From Phascolarctobacterium sp. (GTDB lineage: Bacteria; Bacillota; Negativicutes; Acidaminococcales; Acidaminococcaceae), in the NCBI GenBank assembly GCA_016302525.1, contig JAEDNJ010000053.1, positions 1-9,320 of the forward strand: a stretch of DNA of 9,320 nt. Direction: 5' to 3'. Every line of letters starts with the position of its first letter. The stretch's first letter is position 1. This document shows, in pieces, positions 5,833 to 9,320 of the stretch. The position numbers and the translations under genes were made by a program. The notes below the pieces were generated by a model, which ran no database searches, was not told the DNA's origin, and was given only the letters and a program-made list of their open reading frames with translations.

Positions 5833-8655
5833 ATGAAGAAGAAACTAAGGAGTATAGCAGTTCTGCTGGCTTGTGTATTTACTGTGCTCACGCTGCTGGT
5901 GCCTAGCTTAGGCTATGCGGCTAAGACCGAAAGCAAGGTTGTCAGGGTGGGCTGGTTCCAAAGTGATATGTTCCAGGAGGGCACCTCGGATAGTGAGGAA
6001 AAGAGTGGCTATTGCTACGACTATTTGCAAAAGGTAGCAGACTATACCAGATGGCAGTATGAGTATGTTTATGGCGACTGGACCGAGCTGTTCCGCAAGC
6101 TGCAAAAGGGGGAAATAGACCTTTTGGGTGGTGTTTCCTTGAGCGAGGAACGCCGGCAGACTATGCTTTTCCCAGATTCCGCTATGGGCATGGACCAGTA
6201 TTATTTGTATAAAAAGGCTAATAATACGGCCATTTCTGCCTCGGACATGAGCACCTTGAAGGGGAAAAAGGTGGGCGGCATTTTAGATAATCGCATGACC
6301 GCCTTTACGGAAAAATGGATTAAGGACAATAAGCTGGATTTAGAGATTGTTTATTTTGCGAGCTTTGCGGCGCAGAATGAGGCCTTTGATAAGGGCGAGA
6401 TAGATCTCCTGACCCAAACTATTAATAATGTGCTGAGCATGGAAAATATTGCCATCGTGGCGAAGGTGGGCGAGGAGCCCTTCTTTCTGGCCGTCAATAA
6501 GTCGCGGCCTGACCTTTTAAGCGAGCTGAACGGTTCCTTGACCACGATGCTGTCGTTGGACCCCTTTATCCTGCAAAATCTGCAATATGCTAACTATGGT
6601 GCGAACCTGACGAACAAGACCATGAGCGCCGAGGAGGCAAGATGGTTAACCGAGCATAAAAAGCTAAGAGTGGGTTATTTGGATAATTATATGCCCTTTT
6701 CTGCTACGGATGCGCAGGGTAAGGTGGCTGGTCTTTTGCCTGATGTTGTTAATGGTATTACCACTTCCTTACACCAGCAAGATAAGCTGGAGCTGGAATA
6801 TAAACCATTTGCTAATTATGCTAAGATGATTGAGGCTCTTAAGCAGGGCGAGATTGACACTGCCTTCCCCGTTTTTGGGCATTTTGCGACCTTGGAGAAG
6901 GAAAAAATTAGTGCTTCCTCAACTGTTGTCGCTAATGGGGCTGTCTTGGTTTATAAGAGCAAGGGCGATCCGAAAAGCATTAAAAGGATAGCTGTCAATA
7001 AGAATAACAGTATTCAGCAGGAATATACGCAAAGAACCTTTAAGGACAGGGAAATCTGCTATTATGAAAATATAGATGACTGTCTTGACGCTGTAATAGA
7101 TGGGGCTGCGGATGCTGTCATCATGAACGCTATGCGGATGGAGCTGGTTACGAGAAGCTCCAAGTATAATAGCCTTTCCTATGTGCAGCTGGAAAAGGGC
7201 ACGAATCTCTGCTTCGCCGTAGATGAAAATGATACGACTCTGCTGCTGCTATTGAATCGTGGTCTGAGAATTTTGGGCCCTGCCTTTGGCACGAATGTTG
7301 CCCATAAATATGCTGCTGGTCTCTATTCTGTCGATATCGTGGACTATATCTACGAGAATATTTTTGCTATTGGTGTCTTTGTTGTGCTTATCGCTGGCCT
7401 TGCTATCGCCTTTTTGCTGCGTGATGTGCGCAACAAGGAAAGAAGGGTGAAGGAAAAGGATAGGCTCAATAAGGAGCTGGAGGAGGCCAAGCTCAGTGCA
7501 GAGGCAGCGAATAATGCCAAGACGACCTTTTTAAATAATATGTCGCATGATATTCGCACGCCTATGAATGCTATTTTAGGCTTTGCTTCGCTCATTGAGA
7601 AGGAGAAGCAGAATCCCGAGGCTGTAGGCAGGTATATTGGCAAGATTAAGGGCTCTGGCGAATACCTGTTAAGTATCATCAATAATGTGCTGAATATGGC
7701 GCGCATTGAGAGCGGCAAGGCTACGGTGGATGAGGAATTCTTTGACCTCTATGCTGATGAGACCAATATCCTCAATGTTTTTGATGCTAGCTTCCGTGAG
7801 AAGAACCTTAAGCTCATTGCCAATATGGATGTGCAGCATAGATATGTGCTGCTGGACAAGGCTAAAACCATGGAAATTGCGGCTAACCTTATCAGCAACG
7901 CTATTAAATACACTCCTAATGGCGGCACTGTCACAGTAGAGTTTAGGGAAGAGCCGAGCACAAGACCTGGCTATGCTAAATTTGTCAACACAGTTGCCGA
8001 CACTGGTATTGGCATGAGCAAGGACTTTCAGGAGAACATCTTTGAAGCCTTTACGCGCGAAAAGAATACGACCGAAAGTAAAATCATCGGCTCTGGTCTC
8101 GGTATGGCCATTGTCAAGAAGCTGGTGGATCTCTTAGGCGGTACTATTGAGGTAGAAAGCGAGCTGGGCAAGGGCTCTGCCTTCCGTGTTACCCTAGAGC
8201 ATAGGATTGTCGAGCACCCGGAGAAATATCTCAAGCAGCAAAAGCAGGCCTTGGAGCAGGCTGCCTATGACTTTAAGGGCAAGCGTATCCTACTGGCGGA
8301 GGATAACGAGCTTAACGCGGAAATTGCCCAGGAGCTTCTCTCAGGCGAGGGCTTTATCGTTGAGCACGCTAAGGATGGCGTAGAATGTATCGATATGCTG
8401 AGCAGGGCCGAGGTAGGGTATTATGATTTTATCCTTATGGATATTCAGATGCCTAACCTAGATGGCTATACAGCTACGAGAAAAATTCGTCGGCTCAGTG
8501 ACAGTGCGAAGGCTGCCATTCCGATTATTGCTATGACGGCCAATGCCTTTGACGAGGATAAAAGGAGGGCTCTGGAAGCAGGCATGAACGGCTTCTGCAC
8601 TAAGCCTGTAAGCGTGGATATGCTCAATAAGGAGATAGCTAAGTTTATCAAGTAA
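5833..8655 (+). CDS. BvgS-like hybrid histidine kinase with two extracytoplasmic solute-binding domains
   Basis: A membrane sensor kinase of 940 residues. In order: signal peptide (1 to about 29), Venus-flytrap SBP_bac_3-type domain 1 (about 36-260), domain 2 (about 275-500, starting LRVGYLDNYMPFS), one membrane helix (510-529), a charged coiled-coil linker (530-563), HisKA with the H-box SHDIRTPMNAI and phospho-His572, HATPase_c with N-box ANLISNAIKY, G1 DTGIGM and G2 GSGLGMAIV, and a receiver with acidic AEDN, phospho-Asp870 in LMDIQMP and Lys924. Ligands are likely amino acids or similar small solutes, as for the SBP_bac_3 family. Unlike BvgS it has no PAS domain before HisKA and no HPt after the receiver, so a separate HPt or response regulator is needed. 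AGGAG at 5821-5825 lies 7 bases before the ATG. The upstream GGDEF gene is probably co-transcribed. Confidence 0.94.
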   Translation: MKKKLRSIAVLLACVFTVLTLLVPSLGYAAKTESKVVRVGWFQSDMFQEGTSDSEEKSGYCYDYLQKVADYTRWQYEYVYGDWTELFRKLQKGEIDLLGGVSLSEERRQTMLFPDSAMGMDQYYLYKKANNTAISASDMSTLKGKKVGGILDNRMTAFTEKWIKDNKLDLEIVYFASFAAQNEAFDKGEIDLLTQTINNVLSMENIAIVAKVGEEPFFLAVNKSRPDLLSELNGSLTTMLSLDPFILQNLQYANYGANLTNKTMSAEEARWLTEHKKLRVGYLDNYMPFSATDAQGKVAGLLPDVVNGITTSLHQQDKLELEYKPFANYAKMIEALKQGEIDTAFPVFGHFATLEKEKISASSTVVANGAVLVYKSKGDPKSIKRIAVNKNNSIQQEYTQRTFKDREICYYENIDDCLDAVIDGAADAVIMNAMRMELVTRSSKYNSLSYVQLEKGTNLCFAVDENDTTLLLLLNRGLRILGPAFGTNVAHKYAAGLYSVDIVDYIYENIFAIGVFVVLIAGLAIAFLLRDVRNKERRVKEKDRLNKELEEAKLSAEAANNAKTTFLNNMSHDIRTPMNAILGFASLIEKEKQNPEAVGRYIGKIKGSGEYLLSIINNVLNMARIESGKATVDEEFFDLYADETNILNVFDASFREKNLKLIANMDVQHRYVLLDKAKTMEIAANLISNAIKYTPNGGTVTVEFREEPSTRPGYAKFVNTVADTGIGMSKDFQENIFEAFTREKNTTESKIIGSGLGMAIVKKLVDLLGGTIEVESELGKGSAFRVTLEHRIVEHPEKYLKQQKQALEQAAYDFKGKRILLAEDNELNAEIAQELLSGEGFIVEHAKDGVECIDMLSRAEVGYYDFILMDIQMPNLDGYTATRKIRRLSDSAKAAIPIIAMTANAFDEDKRRALEAGMNGFCTKPVSVDMLNKEIAKFIK

Positions 8656-8681
8656 ATTCATTAGCACAAAAATGCTTAACA

Positions 8682-8725
8682 TGAATGTAGTCGTTTGGTG
8701 CGTAGTATTCTTGCTAGCTAAGCAT
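8682..8725. repeat. 7-bp inverted repeat after the kinase gene
   Basis: ATGCTTA (8682-8688) and TAAGCAT (8719-8725) can pair across 30 bases in the 3' untranslated part of the kinase transcript. No T tract follows. Function unknown. Confidence 0.25.
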
Positions 8726-8762
8726 GGTAAGGGGCAGTAATTTATAGTCAGTTGAAAAAATT

Positions 8763-8816
8763 AAAAGCAGCATTATGGCATTAGCAAATCTGCCATAGTG
8801 CTGCTTTTGTGTTTTA
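8763..8816. terminator. Strong bidirectional Rho-independent terminator
   Basis: An 18-bp stem, 8763-8780 with 8791-8808, has one G-U pair and a 10-base loop. On the plus strand the stem ends in TTTT followed by GTGTTTTA, closing the kinase unit. On the minus strand it ends in TTTTAATTTTTT, so it can also end transcription arriving from the right, where a coding remnant stops at 8814. Confidence 0.88.
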
Positions 8817-8912
8817 ATCGGCAAAATGCCTGATGTAGAGGTTATCCTCAACGCTGCTGGTATCAAAGCGTTTGGTTTCATCACCGAGAGGGGTATCCTT
8901 GCGAATTAATGC
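8814..8912 (-). pseudogene. Unidentified C-terminal coding remnant
   Basis: On the minus strand the frame from 8912 to the TAA at 8814-8816 reads as a plausible protein end: Ala-Leu-Ile-Arg-Lys-Asp-Thr-Pro-Leu-Gly-Asp, then a charged stretch ending Leu-Tyr-Ile-Arg-His-Phe-Ala-Asp. It has 32 codons, no ATG, and an in-frame TAA just upstream (8913-8915) with another stop at 8937-8939. The stop is 5 bases before the stem of the bidirectional terminator, as at the end of a real gene. The simplest reading is the decayed 3' end of a lost gene. I do not recognise the family. A competing plus-strand frame (ATG at 8826, 26 codons) covers nearly the same bases but lacks a convincing ribosome site. Confidence 0.3.
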
Positions 8913-8929
8913 TTATAGAAGAATACCCC
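8890..8929. repeat. 7-bp inverted repeat GGGGTAT / ATACCCC
   Basis: GGGGTAT (8890-8896) and ATACCCC (8923-8929) are perfect inverted arms around 26 bases, located where the minus-strand coding remnant breaks off. It could be a scar or a regulatory hairpin. No target duplication was recognised around it. Confidence 0.3.
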
Positions 8930-8967
8930 AGGATTGTCATTTCTCAAGGTAGTTCTTCAGAAAGGAG

Positions 8968-9035
8968 AGTTGTATTATGAATTGCTATTGCTTCATAAAA
9001 AGAGGAACCGAGGTGTAGAAAATTTCAATACAACT
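8968..9035. repeat. 9-bp inverted repeat enclosing a tiny reading frame
   Basis: AGTTGTATT (8968-8976) and AATACAACT (9027-9035) are perfect inverted arms 50 bases apart. The left arm lies exactly between AAAGGAG (8961-8967) and an ATG (8977) that opens a 13-codon frame on the plus strand ending at 9018. The right arm covers the last codons of the minus-strand small gene. Pairing in a plus-strand RNA would block that start codon. Whether this is used is unknown. Confidence 0.3.
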
Positions 9036-9195
9036 TTTCATTATATACCACCATTTCCTCTATGAGCACCTCAAACCCTGTAAGCGCTCTGAAGCTGACA
9101 AATTGAGCTGCCCTTTGCTGCATGGACATAGGAGGATAGGCCTTAGGATATGGAGGACGCTTATAGTACTTATATCTATCATATCTGCCTATCAT
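9025..9195 (-). CDS. Small Tyr-rich basic protein, 56 residues, unknown function
   Basis: A short gene on the minus strand with a strong start: TAGGAGGG (complement of 9203-9210), a 7-base spacer and an ATG at 9193-9195. The frame runs 56 codons to TGA at 9025-9027. The first 23 residues are rich in Tyr, Arg, Lys and Pro (RYDRYKYYKRPPYPKAYPPM at 4-23), and the rest looks like an amphipathic helical segment (Gln-Arg-Ala-Ala-Gln-Phe-Val-Ser-Phe through Val-Leu-Ile-Glu-Glu-Met-Val-Val-Tyr). There is no signal peptide and no membrane helix. I do not recognise the family. The two-part composition and the ribosome site favour a real gene over chance. No clear promoter or terminator of its own was found; transcripts could run on to the bidirectional terminator at 8763-8816. 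Confidence 0.55.
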   Translation of the reverse strand: MIGRYDRYKYYKRPPYPKAYPPMSMQQRAAQFVSFRALTGFEVLIEEMVVYNEKLY

Positions 9196-9202
9196 TCTAT
9201 AT

Positions 9203-9210
9203 CCCTCCTA
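9203..9210 (-). promoter_or_regulatory. Strong ribosome binding site of the 56-codon gene
   Basis: The complement reads TAGGAGGG, nearly the perfect anti-16S match, 7 bases before the ATG at 9195. It is the main evidence that the short frame is translated. Confidence 0.6.
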
Positions 9211-9320
9211 CACAACCCTATGCTTGCCTATAGTACAATTACTTTCAATCTTTTTACTGCCCTCTTCTAGGCTTATGCCTTTCTAAATGGTCTTATGTCC
9301 CCTATATTAGCTTACCTGCA
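9211..9320. other. Right edge of the window, no gene seen
   Basis: AT-rich sequence with stops in all frames I read on the minus strand and no convincing plus-strand start. It should contain the promoter of the 56-codon minus-strand gene; a possible -10-like TACTAT can be read on that strand around 9230-9235, but without a matching -35. Confidence 0.4.

Noticed and set aside
8826..8906. Plus-strand 26-codon frame (ATG at 8826) across the minus-strand remnant
   Set aside because: No convincing ribosome site stands before it and it begins right after a strong terminator. The opposite frame ends properly at that terminator and fits better.
8937..9024. Minus-strand frame continuing in phase after the stop of the 56-codon gene (stop-free for 25 codons)
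   Set aside because: The small gene has a clear TGA at 9025-9027, and the extension has no start and no recognisable protein character; read-through or a longer split gene is possible but not supported.
1..9320. Mobile elements, CRISPR arrays, tRNA or rRNA genes
   Set aside because: No transposase, integrase, terminal inverted repeats with target duplications, regular spacer arrays or cloverleaf sequence could be recognised by reading the window.

Overview
The window reads as ordinary chromosome of a low-to-mid GC anaerobic Firmicute. Genes are preceded by strong purine-rich ribosome binding sites. The content (high-affinity molybdate uptake, a stand-alone molybdopterin-binding protein with a Cys tail, and an extracellular-sensor hybrid kinase beside a GGDEF protein) would fit the diderm Negativicutes, for example an Acidaminococcaceae-like genome. 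That placement is inference from style and gene content, not proof.

Layout. (1) 1-2680, plus strand: the tail of a molybdate ABC permease (modB), then modC, modA and a MoCF/MoeA-like molybdopterin-binding gene, tightly spaced or overlapping, so almost certainly one transcription unit for molybdate uptake and use. (2) 2681-2895: a convergent intergenic region with two nested hairpin terminators, one per strand. (3) 2896-3735, minus strand: a protein with a long Lys/Pro/Ala-rich basic N-terminus and a HEPN-like DUF4145-type domain. (4) 3736-3993: a divergent promoter region with good sigma-A-type promoters on both strands, a structured leader and a possible 29-codon hydrophobic upstream ORF. 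(5) 3994-8655, plus strand: a small secreted protein of unknown function, a PAS-GGDEF diguanylate cyclase, and a 940-residue BvgS-like hybrid histidine kinase with two periplasmic solute-binding domains. (6) 8656-9320: a strong bidirectional terminator, an unexplained minus-strand coding remnant ending just before it, several inverted repeats, and a 56-codon minus-strand gene with a strong ribosome binding site.

How the genes work together. ModA captures molybdate outside the membrane, ModB and ModC import it, and the MoCF-domain protein acts in molybdenum cofactor handling. Separately, the kinase is expected to sense small solutes through its paired Venus-flytrap domains and to phosphorylate its own receiver. 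The adjacent PAS-GGDEF protein would make c-di-GMP, which suggests a shared sensory unit, but it has no receiver domain, so any direct link is not visible. No clear mobile element, CRISPR array, tRNA or rRNA was seen. The least explained parts are the HEPN-like basic protein, the secreted protein with its leader, and the small gene and remnant at the right end.
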